Assembly: GCF_905220565.1 (NCBI RefSeq)
Contig: NC_059394.1
Coordinates: 1,381,501-1,445,500, forward strand
Length of the DNA stretch: 64,000 nucleotides
Source of the DNA: Melitaea cinxia
Taxonomy: Eukaryota > Arthropoda > Insecta > Lepidoptera > Nymphalidae
Direction: 5' to 3'
In this document: piece after piece, positions 22,098-33,178 of the stretch
Layout: every line of letters begins with the position of its first letter
Position numbering within the stretch: position 1 is the first letter of the stretch
Notes under the pieces: generated by a model
Told to the model about the DNA's origin: nothing
Databases searched by the model: none
Seen by the model: the letters and a program-made list of their open reading frames with translations, nothing else
Program-made: the position numbers and the translations under genes

Positions 22098-22650
22098 CAA
22101 ACAAAAAAATAACCGACCTCATTTTACATCAACAAATAATACAACGCATGTTGACGAAAAAATAGTCAAGTCACACATCACATCAGCCTTTCGCTGTCCA
22201 CTACTGGACATAGGCCTTCATAAGTTCACCTCAAAAATGGCGTGAACTCATGTGTTTTGCCCATAGTCACCACGCTGGGCAGGCGGGTTGGTGACCGCAG
22301 GGCTGGCTTTGTCGCACCGAAGACGCTTTTGCCCGTCTTCGGCCTGTGTGTTTCAAAGCCAGCAGTTGGATGGTTATCCCGCAATCGGTCGGCTTTTTAA
22401 GTTCCAAGGTAGTAGTGGAACTGTGTTATCCCTTAGTCGCCTCTTACGACACCCACGGGAAGAAAGGGGGTGGCTATATTCTTTAATGCTGTAACCACAC
22501 AGCACATAATAGTCAAGTAAACACGCATTATTAGGTATAACTCGAAAAGTACTTGTCAGAACTCGATCAAATCGAAAATGGATTTTGATTAGAAAAGGAA
22601 TCATCAAAATCAGCACAAAAAAAACAATCGAATTAAGAACACCTCCTCCA
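22098..22650 (-). mobile_element. modular repeat L interrupted by a SINE
   Basis: Begins CTCGCAAACAAAAAAATAAC and CGACCTCATTTTACATC; interrupted at 22171 by family G and resumes at 22508 with TAAACACGCATTATTAGGTA, finishing ACACCTCCTCCATTTTTAAA. Confidence 0.7.
22172..22507 (-). mobile_element. SINE-like repeat G, 336 bp, with 11-bp target duplication
   Basis: Flanked by AATAGTCAAGT at 22161-22171 and 22508-22518. The flanks rejoin the sequence of the host repeat L, proving the element limits. Variable-length duplications of this size indicate retroposition. No tRNA-type box A/B pair is evident. Confidence 0.8.
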
Positions 22651-23278
22651 TTTTTAAAACTAGTCACATTTCTAAATCTCAAAACATAAACTTAAGTTAG
22701 GAAACATAATAATAATAATAATATTTAGGCGACATCATGTTTTGTAGTTAATTCAAGAGAATACACGCACTCAAACAAACTTAAGATTGGTTGTATTTAT
22801 AAGTCCATTGTATTTTCCTACGCATAAATTATATTTTTAATCAGCTTTAATCCGCTGAAACCCACCCCTACTGAAAAAGAAGCAATCGCAAGAAGCGCTT
22901 AATCAGTTCTCATGCTCATGCAAATCTGCCACAAAACCTAGATCGTAATAAGGTTATAACAGTAACACAATGTCGTTTGAATGAGGCTCCACAGGCCACC
23001 GCGTCCACTTAGTAATACCTAATAATTTCCCGAGGGATAACCTGGTATCTAGGCTTTATAAAAGCTGCTTCAGAGTTACATCGTGTCCCAGTGTGTCATG
23101 TGATAAAAGTAAAGTTGAAAAGGACTTTTACCTTTTGAATAGTGTTAATATAATATAATTTTCGAGTAAAACGTAACTGAGGTTATTTTAAAATAATTTT
23201 GCCATAAAATTTTAAATATAAATCAAAAATTCGCCATTCTATCAACAATTCTTCAACACTTCACATTGACTGTAATTA

Positions 23279-23419
23279 AGCTGTGCCCCGCGGTTTTGCT
23301 CGTGTTAATTTGAAAAAGAAAATAGCCTATAGTCTTCCTCGGTAAATGGGCCAGCCGATACAAAAAAAAAAAAAACAAATAAACAAACAAACTTTTCAGC
23401 TTTATAATATTCGTATAGA
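23279..23419 (-). mobile_element. Helitron family E, internally deleted
   Basis: Ends with CAGCTTTATAATATTCGTATAG (reverse of the family 5' end) and has ACAAATAAACAAACAAAC and GTCTTCCTCGGTAAATGGGC; the other end GCTGTGCCCCGCGG has lost its CTAG. Confidence 0.5.
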
Positions 23420-24074
23420 TATACTTTGGTACGTTTTAAAATAACGAATTAAAAGTGCTTTTGAAGTCTTTATTGAAACTGGTGGTCGCCCAGAGGTCGA
23501 AGTTCGACCATTATCAAAAATTGAAATTTAAAAAAAAAAAAACAAATATAATGAAAATAAAGAACCTTTTTCAAAAAAAAAAAATTAATTTGACTACAGA
23601 CTTTTACAATCAACAAAATAGTATTTATATGCGTGTGTTTTATTTATTTATTTAATATATTTTTATGCATCCGTCCGCGCAATTTCCGTAAAAAAGGGGT
23701 ACAAAGTTTTTTCTTCAAATATTGATTTTGATTTTCGAACACTTGCTCGTTTGATATTCTTTTACGCTTTTGTTTCGAGGTTTCCTATAACAGTGTATTA
23801 TTTAGGGGTCTGTCCGACTTTCCCTCCCTCCCATGGCTATAAATAATAGTAATATAAAAACCGCAAACGTAGGAGAGTTAATATTTTCACATTTAAAACC
23901 TGACATCCGACGCAACAATACAGTTGAGTGCAACCGTGGATTAACAACGATGTAGAGATACGAGAATGTTGTTAGAAATATTTGTAATCTATATAGAAAT
24001 ATAATAAATATTTTAACGAGCGGCTAAAATACTTATTTTTGTATTTTAAATCAGTATGTACGAATTTATTTTTC

Positions 24075-24173
24075 TGTTACCCACACATTAGGAATTCTAA
24101 ACATTTTTGAATATCATATCAAAAATTGACCGCTCCAGCGGGATTCGAACCCGCGTCTCCGACTGACCGTGTC
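24075..24173 (-). mobile_element. inverted-repeat element with tRNA-like core, copy 2, truncated
   Basis: Shares GTTACCCACACATTAGGAAT and ATATCATATCAAAAATTGAC with copies 1 and 4. The tRNA-like part (24130-24173, minus) stops after the anticodon stem GACTGACCGTGTC; the 5' half is missing. Confidence 0.65.
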
Positions 24174-25511
24174 ATTATTTTGTGAAATGATGATCTAAAA
24201 GCGCTTTCAACGCTTTCTTGCATAAAAAATTGTATTTTATTAATTTCTAGCTAGCGTTACGAAGTTCGCGCGCTATTTATTTTTCGTGAAAATAACATAT
24301 TTTTGTAAATTTAATTCTATTTTGTTTTTACAATAACACAAAACAAAAATAATAATCCAAAGTATAACAAATGTTTGTTCACATTTGTTCAAAAGATATG
24401 CGCGTACATTCGGCGTTTAATTTATATATATGAAGAATATTAAATCAACAAACAATTAAGCTCGACGACATTGAATGTGTATGAATCTCGTGTCGTTTCT
24501 GTAATCTCTATGGCGTTGTGGTAGTGGGAGCCATAAATCTCGCTTAACTTGATGTAGAGTTATGGCCGCCAACAGGTGTAGCCGACTTGTCCCATTGTTC
24601 CACTGCTGAAATGACATTTCACTTGGTATTTGTTACTGAATGCTGAATTAGAAACCTAACCCCGGTACACAATGTGTGTTGTTTGAGAACATAATAATGA
24701 TAATAATATATTCTTTATTGTACGCCAAAATATGAACAAACAGTAGTAACTAAAAAAAAAAGATGTACAAAGGCGATCTTATTGCTGAAGAGTGATTTCT
24801 TCCAGATAATCTGGGCACAGGACACGATACAGTAGTGACGGATAGGAAGTGTACAATAATCTTAAGAATGAATAAAAATAGTGTATGATAGATTCAATAA
24901 TACATACGTATACACAAATATTCATACATAAATAATAAAGATAGTATAATAAACGTGTATAAATGTAAATAAATATTGATATAAAATATTGTATGTTTAA
25001 ATTCTGAAAATTATTATATGTTAAGTGACATATGACACGTAAGTATGTTTTTATATACTGAGTAATATGTAGTAATTGTGTTTGCTCGCTCTGGCTCGTG
25101 TATACAGAAGATCGGATACATTTTTATCAAAAACAGAATAAAATAAAAAACAAAAATAAAATGTCAATGTAACGCTAACCTCAATGCATTAATTAATGAT
25201 GCACGTCGGTTGATTGCTTGTAATTGTATTTTAAGATCGTAAAATGTATATATATTTCAGCAATAAATTGATTTTTATTTTTGTTTTTATTTGTTATTAT
25301 CGCAAGGCAAGGTAAAAATTAAAAAAAAAAAAAAAAAAAAGAAATCGATATATTTACGATAAAAAACAAAATATGGCGGTACATGGTTTGCCGGTTCGGT
25401 TTGTCATAATTATGTAATATGCATTCTATATTTTCTTCGTATATTTATACACAAAATAAGCACAACTCGAACCTATAACCTATAATTTTACTATTACTTA
25501 TAGAGTATTTT

Positions 25512-25805
25512 TAACCGACTTCAAAAAATGATCGATTCTACCGTATATGTATATTAATGTATGTTCGGGGATAACTTCGTCGCTAATGAACCGATTTTGA
25601 TAATTCTTTTTTTTTATTGGAAAGGAGATATCCCAAGTGTGGTACCGTGATAAGGAAACCAGATTATGGAATCCCGAAGAAATCGAGGGAAACCATCGTA
25701 GTGACGACTAGTGTGTTTGTTAATTTTTTTCGTCTACTTATGTTGTATTACTTGTCGAAGCAATAGAAGTCGGTTTTGTTTTCGTTTGCGAGCAAACACA
25801 GTTAT
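25512..25805 (+). mobile_element. modular repeat L, internally deleted
   Basis: Starts TTTTTAACCGACTTCAAAAA and ends GAAGTCGGTTTTG..GTTTGCGAGCAAACAC with the terminal hairpin. Middle contains GATAAGGAAACCAGATTATG. Confidence 0.7.
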
Positions 25806-26287
25806 CAATATTTTATGTGCGGACAAATTATCATACTTTAAAATAGAGGTTTTAAAACTGTTTGGGACGCGTAAGTCTTTGATTTTGAATCGCAGTTTCA
25901 AAGTATATCAAACTTTTTTCTTTATACAAATTGAAGTCAAAAATTCAACACAAAAATAATGAAAAAGACAAAAGTACCAAGATTACTTCCCGAATATAGG
26001 TCGCCCTCAAAAGCAAGAAGTGTGTCAAGCAAAGACTTCTTCAGCTTGTGTTTTGTTCCTTAGTGAACCGCTATTATTTTCGATGATTGACAAAACATAA
26101 AGAATATATTTACATTTTAAATATTAACGATAATTGAAATATACATGTCATGTAATATCAGTATAAATAATATAATTATTTCTACAAGATATTTGAAGCA
26201 GCTTGACAATTAAATATATTGACAATAATTTGTGTTTATAATGATGTCATATTTTGAGTAGAATCTGACGAGTACTTTTTTGTTGTT

Positions 26288-26579
26288 TCTATAATATAAA
26301 AATGAGTCGCTGAATGTGTTGCTAAGCGCAAAACTCGAGAACGGTTGGACCGATTTCGCTAATTCTTTTTTTTAAATATTCCTTGAAGTACGAGGATGGT
26401 TCTTACGGAGAGCAAAATTCAAAAAAAAAAAATTTAAAATTTCCTGAAAAAGTCTAAAAACAACACTTTTCTATACTCCCATACAAAAGATTTGTGATAA
26501 TACTTAAAAGTCAATTTGAACTTTAATACCATACGATAAAGTTTGTGTTAGGCGATACGAAGTTCGCCGGGTCAGCTAG
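26288..26579 (+). mobile_element. non-autonomous Helitron, family A, first unit of a dimer
   Basis: Begins TCTATAATATAAAAATGAGT and ends with a hairpin GGCGA/TCGCC followed by GGGTCAGCTAG, exactly the Helitron rule of 5' TC and 3' hairpin plus CTRR. 292 bp. Box CGAGAACGGTTGGACCGATT lies about 40 bp from the 5' end. No coding capacity. Confidence 0.9.
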
Positions 26580-26875
26580 TCTATAATATAAAAATGAGTC
26601 GCTGAATGTGTTGCTAAGCGCAAAACTCGAGAACGGTTGGACCGATTTCGCTAATTCTTTTTTTAAAATATTCCTTGAAGTACGAGGATGGTCCTTACGG
26701 AGAGAAAAATTCTAAAAAAAAAAAAAAAATTTAAATTTCCTGAAAAAGTCTAAAAACAACACTTTTCTATACTCCCATACATAAGATTTGTGATAATACT
26801 TAAAAGTCAATTTGAACTTTAATACCATACGATAAAGTTTGTGTTAGGCGATACGAAGTTCGCCGGGTCAGCTAG
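26580..26875 (+). mobile_element. non-autonomous Helitron, family A, second unit of a dimer
   Basis: Starts TC on the base directly after CTAG of the first unit; 296 bp, nearly identical to it. Followed by T at 26876 and preceded (dimer as a whole) by T at 26287, which fits insertion of the dimer between two T residues. Confidence 0.9.
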
Positions 26876-26913
26876 TTTCTAATAACTTTAGTTGTCGATG
26901 TTTTAAGTGTTTT

Positions 26914-27545
26914 TGAAGTGAAAACTTCTTTTGGCGCAACGCACTCACATTTTTCGTATGTAGTAAATTAGGATGATCCGTCGCGCTCTGAGGTGAAAGA
27001 CTCGATCGGGTGAACTCGGGACCGCCGAACGTACCCGAGCGAGAAAGATACAGTCAGCTACTCTTTGCTGATGTGTCGCTGTGGTTGGTATATTCAAATA
27101 ATACGTAATAATTTTCGTTATTATTATAAATTAGCTGATAATTAGCTCTCAATTAGTTATGATTATATTATAAACTAGCTGTGCCTGCGACTTCGTACGT
27201 GGTGAAATTAACAAAAAAGTTATTGTTCAGTTCGCAGAGTCAAGAATAAGTAAATTTCTAAAATAAAAATAGCCCAAGTTACTCCTTATTTTATCAGCTA
27301 TCTGTCCAGTGAAAGTCCCGTCAAAATCGGTACAGCCGTTTCAGAGATTAGCTGGAACAAACAGACAGACAGACAGATAAAAATTGTAAAAAAATGTTAT
27401 TTTGGTATCGTGTATACATTCCATATGCATTTAGTAAAAAGCGGTTATTTTAATGTTACAAACAGACTCTCCAACTTTATATATTTGTATATATTGATTG
27501 CTCTTGCCAATGAAGTTTTCATTTTACATACTATTTTTTTGTTCT
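26914..27545 (+). mobile_element. dispersed repeat, family I, split by a Helitron
   Basis: Left part has GAAGTGAAAACTTCTTTTGG and GGGACCGCCGAACGTACCCG; right part has TTGCTCTTGCCAATGAAGTT. The Helitron at 27175-27497 accounts for the interruption. Confidence 0.6.
27175..27497 (-). mobile_element. non-autonomous Helitron, family D
   Basis: Reverse copy from CTAGCTGTGCCTGCGACTTC to the reversed 5' end at 27496-27497 (...GTATATATTGA). Contains reversed GACAGACAGACAGA and the box AAAATCGGTACAGCCGTTTC. Confidence 0.75.
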
Positions 27546-28569
27546 CCAGTCAAAGATCTCATTCTAAATAAAGTTTGAATCCCAGTTGTGGTACGTAGTA
27601 ATTCCTTAATATAAATTTACTACAGCATTTTAAAGGGCTGTGGGACAATAAATATCGTAGTCGACAGAACACGTACACGGCAGTTGGGCAAAAATGAAAC
27701 TTCGGTCCCACCGCACCACACAAATCATCAGCTTATAAAATTAAACGCTGGCCGCGCGACCGAATGATAGCTCGCTTAGGATTGCTGTCTATCTGCTCGA
27801 TGAGCTTTTCTTTTCCTATGAGATAGTTATATATTATTTGCTTTCTTTTAAAAAAATGAAATTCTCCGATTTGTATTCTACAGAATTGTAAGGCAAAAAC
27901 TACTAAATGTTGTAGAATTAATAATTATTTTATTTATAGTAGATTTATTAAGTAAATTCTATGAAAAAAAAAGTATTAATGTCATGTTTTCCTGAAATGT
28001 AACGTTCCGTTAATCTCTGATTCTAAGTTAATGAAGAACTTGGCACTTATTTGAGTGTAAGTTTATGCTTGAATGTAAAATATTTTAAAAATTATAGAAA
28101 AAAAAAATTTATTTTGTCAAAAGTTGCAAAATTAGTTTAAAATACAAGGCTTGAATGTTTACACAATCACAATTTAAAAAAAGAAATGTGTTTGACGTGT
28201 ACTAACCAACAAGATTTGTATCTATCGCTTCGCTTCCCAGATGGTAACAGATTGGTGGTTGTTTATGAGCAGGGGTTGGTAAATTTACATTTATTACTCG
28301 GTGTATAATGAGGTGAATATAATGCGACGATTTTTTACCCTTATTAATGTAGTTTGTTTACGTTGACGTCTTAATTTTGACGCAAATTCTGTGTACCTTC
28401 GTTTCAGTGTAAATTCTCTGTCATTTATTTTCTTTAAGTAATTAAAAAATGCAATATTATAATAATGCTAGAATATTGAAACGTAAAATTGAACGTAAAA
28501 ACATAATACTAAATAAATATATTTAAATCCTTTAAAAAGCTGTTTAATTGATAACACACTATATATGAT

Positions 28570-28913
28570 GACGCCGCGTTGGCGCAGCGGTCACAGCCAT
28601 GGATTTTACCTGTTGCGCTGGCGGTTGCGGGTTCGATCCTCGCACATAACAAACATTTGTATTGGCCATACAGGTGTTTGCCGTGGTCTGGGTGTTTGTG
28701 CAGTCCTAGTGGGTCTCCCCACCGTGCCTCGGAGAGCACGTTAAGCCGTCGGTCCCGGTTTTTATCATGTACACCTGATAGCGATCGTTACTCATAGTAA
28801 GGAATATATCCGCCAACCCGCATTGGAGCAGCGTGGTGGATTAACCTCTGATCCTTCTCCTACATGGGGAAAGAGGCCGATGCCCAGTAGTGGGATATTA
28901 CAGGCTGAAGCGA
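28570..28913 (+). mobile_element. SINE S1, full length, 9-bp target duplication
   Basis: 344 bp flanked by ATATATGAT at 28561-28569 and 28914-28922. tRNA-like head GCCGCGTTGGCGCAGCGGTC (box A) and GGTTCGATCC (box B), tail ending CAGTAGTGGGATATTACAGG. ORFs in both strands here are repeat shadows. Confidence 0.9.
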
Positions 28914-29176
28914 ATATATGATCATTATATGATATTGATACGCTGAGCATTTTATTTATAAGAATGTTACAATTTATCTGTATACTTATAAAAACTACTA
29001 TGGCTGCCACAATATGTATTAAACATATTCTCGACAGACTTAATATTAATCGTGACCGTTCGAAGTCAGGCGGCGTAAATTTAATGTAATGAATACGTCT
29101 TTTCAACATCGTTTAATTATAAATAGGGATCAAAAGAACGTGGCGTTATAATGGCGTTTATTGCACTTATCCTGAG

Positions 29177-29210
29177 CCGGAAGCGCCGCCATATTTGTCG
29201 CCGCTTCCGG
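29177..29210. promoter_or_regulatory. candidate intronic regulatory element with inverted CCGGAAGCG arms
   Basis: CCGGAAGCG (29177-29185) and CGCTTCCGG (29202-29210) are perfect inverted copies around CCGCCATATTTGTCGC. CCGGAAG is an ETS-type core and GCCGCCAT a YY1/Pho-type core. The surrounding 29150-29290 is GC-richer and has no detectable repeat copies in the window. Inference only. Confidence 0.3.
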
Positions 29211-29358
29211 GCCATTCAGTTGCTTATCGTTAATTAAGTTAGAGACTTTCGAGATCGTTTTGGATTCCGCTTCAATGACTTCTTGTAAGCAATGCGAGCA
29301 ATTTATATGTTATGGGAATACTAAGAATGCAATATATTTAATTGTTAAATGCATTACA

Positions 29359-29748
29359 TCCATATTAATAAATAGTAATCGCTAAACGTGTTTCAAGCGC
29401 TAATATCAAGAACGGCTGGACCAATTCAGCTAATTACATTTAGTTTTTTAAACAATTTTTTTAAATATATTATCAAAAATCGACCGTTCCAGCGGGGATC
29501 GAACCTGCATCTCCGACTTACCGTGTCGGTGCATTAGCCAATTAAGCTATGGAACGATGTACTCGCTAGATCGAAATTTTTGATATGATGATTTTATATT
29601 CGGTCTAAGCGACGGAAGTTTTTCTAATGAAAATTAAGAAAATTGCGCAAAAAAATGTAAAATTTCACGATTCCGAAAACGTCAGGATTAATTAAACTTT
29701 TTCCGTTTGATAGTTTACAAGACAAGCAACGTCTGGTAGATCAGCTAG
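29359..29748 (+). mobile_element. Helitron (A-related) hosting a tRNA-like element
   Basis: 5' TCCATATTAATAAATAGTAA, box AAGAACGGCTGGACCAATTC, 3' GTCTGGTAGATCAGCTAG. The inverted-repeat element at 29462-29620 is nested inside it. Confidence 0.65.
29462..29620 (-). mobile_element. inverted-repeat element carrying a tRNA-like sequence, copy 3
   Basis: Left ATTATCAAAAATCGACCG, right GAAATTTTTGATATGATGAT, tRNA-like core at 29484-29556 on the minus strand with 7-bp acceptor pairing (TGGAACG/CGTTCCA context). Confidence 0.65.
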
Positions 29749-29777
29749 TTCTTAGTAAAAAATACATATGTTTCACC

Positions 29778-29870
29778 CTTTAATATCCCACTGCTGGGCA
29801 TAGGCCTCTTTCCCCATGTAGGAAAAGGATCAGAGCTTAATCCACCACGCTACTCCAACATGTAACGCTT
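29778..29870 (-). mobile_element. SINE S1, 3' fragment
   Basis: TTTAATATCCCACTGCTGGG, GGCCTCTTTCCCCATGTAGG and CCACCACGCTACTCC. Confidence 0.7.
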
Positions 29871-30221
29871 CTGCAAAATGCAAAAAAATAAATAAATCAC
29901 TGTTAATTGTTTCACTTGCTTATGAAAAGTCAGTTGCTCTTTTTTACTCTAACCTCCTACATATCCACTTACGAAGGTATAATCCATACATGCAAGAGAA
30001 TAGCCAATTCGAAGTTTCTAGTACATTTTAAATTTCCTGAATACTTTAAGTTATGATTTTCTTGTTCGAAGTGAGGGTGGCTATAAAAATGTCCAAAGTT
30101 TAATGAGCACCTGGTGCTCCGGGTACCTGCTCCGTTTTATGAGTTATATTATGAGAAGATATATTTATGAGTTTAAGTTAGCGAAGTAGCCTTTTATATG
30201 GATATGATGGTGATTGTCACA

Positions 30222-30423
30222 TCGCTACATAGTATAAAACAAAGTCGCTTTCTCTGTCCCTATGTATCTCTAAATCTTTAAAACTACGCAACGGATTTTG
30301 ATGCGGTTTTTTTTAATAGATAGAGTGATTGAAGAGGAAGGTTTATATGTATAATACATGCATAATATAATAGAGGAACACTGATAGTTTTTGCTACTGT
30401 GCGAAGCCGGGGCGGGTCGCTAG
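30222..30423 (+). mobile_element. non-autonomous Helitron, family C
   Basis: 202 bp: TCGCTACATAGTATAAAACA at the 5' end, box CTACGCAACGGATTTTGATG, 3' end GAAGCCGGGGCGGGTCGCTAG (read in two parts). Aligns end to end with the reverse copy at 34149-34335. Confidence 0.75.
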
Positions 30424-30540
30424 TCTTATATATAAAATTCTCGTATCACAATGTTAGTTACAATACTCCTACGAAACGGCTGGACAGTTTTTTTTATGAA
30501 ATATTGTGTGCATATCTGAGAATCGGCCAACATCTATTTT
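30424..30540 (+). mobile_element. Helitron family B, 5' part, abutting a family C Helitron
   Basis: Begins TCTTATATATAAAATTCTCG on the base after CTAG. Contains CTACGAAACGGCTGGACAG. Broken by repeat L at about 30540. Confidence 0.7.
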
Positions 30541-31146
30541 TTAACCGACTTTCCAAAAAAGGGGAGGTTCTCAATTCGACTGTATTTTTTTTTTAATGTA
30601 TGTTACATCAGAACTTTTGACCGGGTAGACCGATTTCGACAAATTTTGTTTTAATCGAAAGGTGGTGTGTGCCAATTGGTCCCATTTAAATTTATTTGAG
30701 ATCTAACAACTACTTTTCGAGTTATATCTAATAATGCGTTTTTACTTGACGCTTTTTTCGTCGACCTACGTTGTATTATACCGCATAACTTTCTACTGGA
30801 TGTACCGATTTTGATAAAAAAAAAATTGTTGGAAAGGGGATATCCCTAGTTTGGTACCATGATAAGGAAACTAGGATCTGATGATGGGATCCCAGAGGAA
30901 TCGAGGGAAACTCTCGAAAATCTGTAATAACTTTTTACTGGGTGTACCGATTTTGATAATTTTCAATTTAATCGAAAGCTGATGTTTATCATGTGGTCAC
31001 ATATAAATTTTATCGAGATCTGATAACTACTTTTTGAATAATCTTTGATAACGCGTGGTTGCTTGACTTTTGTCGATCTACGTTGTATTACTTGTCGATG
31101 TAATTGAAGTCGGTTTTTTTTTCGTTTGCGAGCAAACACAATTATT
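30540..31146 (+). mobile_element. modular repeat L, near full length
   Basis: From TTAACCGACTTTCCAAAAAA to GAAGTCGGTTTTTTTTTCG and GTTTGCGAGCAAACACAATTA. Three internal modules each open with a phrase like ACTGGGTGTACCGATTTTGA (about 30610, 30795 and 30938). Confidence 0.8.
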
Positions 31147-32070
31147 AAATATTATTTTAATGTAAAAAACACATCCATATCCAAAATTTTTGTAAAGTTT
31201 TAATCAGATATCGTAGAGAAGTGAATAAAGAAAATTCCTTTTTATACTAAAACTTTTTTTTTTTACAAAATGACGAACAATTTGTCCATTGAACGTGTCA
31301 CCCTACAATGACGGTCCAGAAGTTTGAAAACTTATTAATTTTCGCGAAACTTTTTACATTTTAAAATTAATTAAACTTTAACCCCCTAATCTAGCAAGTT
31401 GACATTTTTTAACTTTTTAATGAAACCCTTGCTGTTAACACGTTGACTGCGCGGGTTAGAATTAAGAGCTCTTAATTAAATATCCTACTACATTGTCGTG
31501 TACTGCTTATTCAAAAAATCTAAAACAAAAATATATTTGTTCAAGTAGGCTTCGAAAGTACATTTAAATCGTCCTTTTTTAGTATATAATTATTTATATT
31601 CGTCTTTAAAAAAATATTATTTTTCATATGAAGCTACTACCGTATTACCTAAAGCAATATTATTAAAAAAAAAAAAAAAAAAAAAAAAACGGGTGTAATG
31701 TACTTCCAATCTGTATCTGTCCGGTTATTGTAAAAAATTGTTTTACACATTTTTATTAAATTTAAGGATAAACTATTCACAAAAATCATATTTGGACAAT
31801 TTCCTCAAGCGAAAAGTCTTTTACGGGATAAATATGACCGGGACCGCAATCACCGGGTTAAATTCACAGACACGTATGGCAGTGTGTGTGTGTGCATGAA
31901 ATAAATTAACACGTTCGAGTTTTGATTAGAGGGATGTTTGAACTACGTGTGCTTCGGAGTTACGTTGGCGTTTAAGCTAATTATGAATTTTAAACTAACT
32001 ATATTTAATTTTGGACTCGAAAACATGTTATTTTTAGCAATAACTCTAAGTATTCATTTGTTTCTAAGAT

Positions 32071-32262
32071 TTACCATTGACGCCATCTCTCGGGACCCAA
32101 TAGGGTACCAATAGATGGCGTAATTTGATCCATTCATTTACCATTTGATATGGTATTAATCTTTTTCTTAGACTAGTAAGCATTTTTTGTGCTTATTTAG
32201 ACAGTCGATCTGAAGGAGTAAACTCCAGTCGTACGTCGGAGCTGACACACACGCTTTTTTAC
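32071..32262 (+). mobile_element. dispersed repeat F, copy 1
   Basis: GACGCCATCTCTCGGGACCC, TTAGACTAGTAAGCATTTTT and AGTAAACTCCAGTCGTACG, an inverted relative of 49016-49220. Class unknown. Confidence 0.55.
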
Positions 32263-32890
32263 GTTTAATTCGGTATCAGTTACAAATGTAAGTGAATAAA
32301 GTAATTGATGGGGTAAAATTAAATTTGTTTTGCTACATATACTAAGAGAAATTCGAAAATACTTTCAAAATAAGCTAGACAAAACTAAAAACTGAATTTT
32401 CACCTATTTCAAGAGTTACTGATAAAATTTATTTTGAACATAAGTTGCTGATAGGATTTAACAACAGGTATGATAGGCCCTTGTTTCACCTCAACTCCGA
32501 GTAGAAATATCTGACAAACTGTGACTATGAAAAGAAGAATGTACCATGATTTTATCCGTTGAATATTATCAACTATCAGATAGCTTTGTTAAAAACGGGT
32601 AAACAGTCCTTTAGAGCTTTTATACTCTACGCTTGTCCTTTAGCACATAACACGGATAAATTAATACCTCCATAATTATGCATTTCGTCAAGAATCATTA
32701 CAATAAATGCTTATTTAAATTTTTGTCAAAAGTTATTACTCGTAAAACATTAGAATGACGATTGTTTTGCTCCGAAAATACCCCCGAACTGGATTCACGC
32801 ATGGTTTAACTAAAGAGTCAAAACTCGAAGAGAATTTACTGAATCATATTATTAATGGTGACCATGAATTCAGTTGGTCTTGGAATTTTT

Positions 32891-32960
32891 TTATATATGT
32901 ACGTATGTACGTATGTATGTATGTATGTATGTATGTATGTATGTATGTATGTACGTATGT
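32891..32960 (+). repeat. (ATGT/ACGT)n microsatellite
   Basis: About 17 tetranucleotide units with a few T-to-C changes; an ORF with repeating Y-V-C-M runs across it and is an artefact. Confidence 0.95.
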
Positions 32961-33178
32961 TACACACACACACGGCCGTCTGCTCCTAAGCAAGCAAGTT
33001 AATGCTTGTATTATATGTCACAGCCGACTGTTATAGTTTTTTTTTTTTTTTTTTATAAATATACATGTTATAGAAGGAATACATTACATACAAATATCAC
33101 ACCCAGATTTAGGCGGAAATCGACGCGGAACCCGCGAATTCGAAAGCAAGCACTACAAACTGCGCCAACGGGCTAGTT
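32961..33178 (-). mobile_element. SINE S2, tRNA-derived head
   Basis: On the minus strand the head reads AGCCCGTTGGCGCAGTTTGT (box A) and GCGGGTTCCGCGTCGATTT (box B region); tail CAGCCGACTGTTATAG..ACGGCCGTGTGTGTG. Sister copy at 37618-37798. Confidence 0.65.

Noticed and set aside
32755..33036. ORF with repeated Y-V-C-M
   Set aside because: Translation of the ATGT microsatellite.
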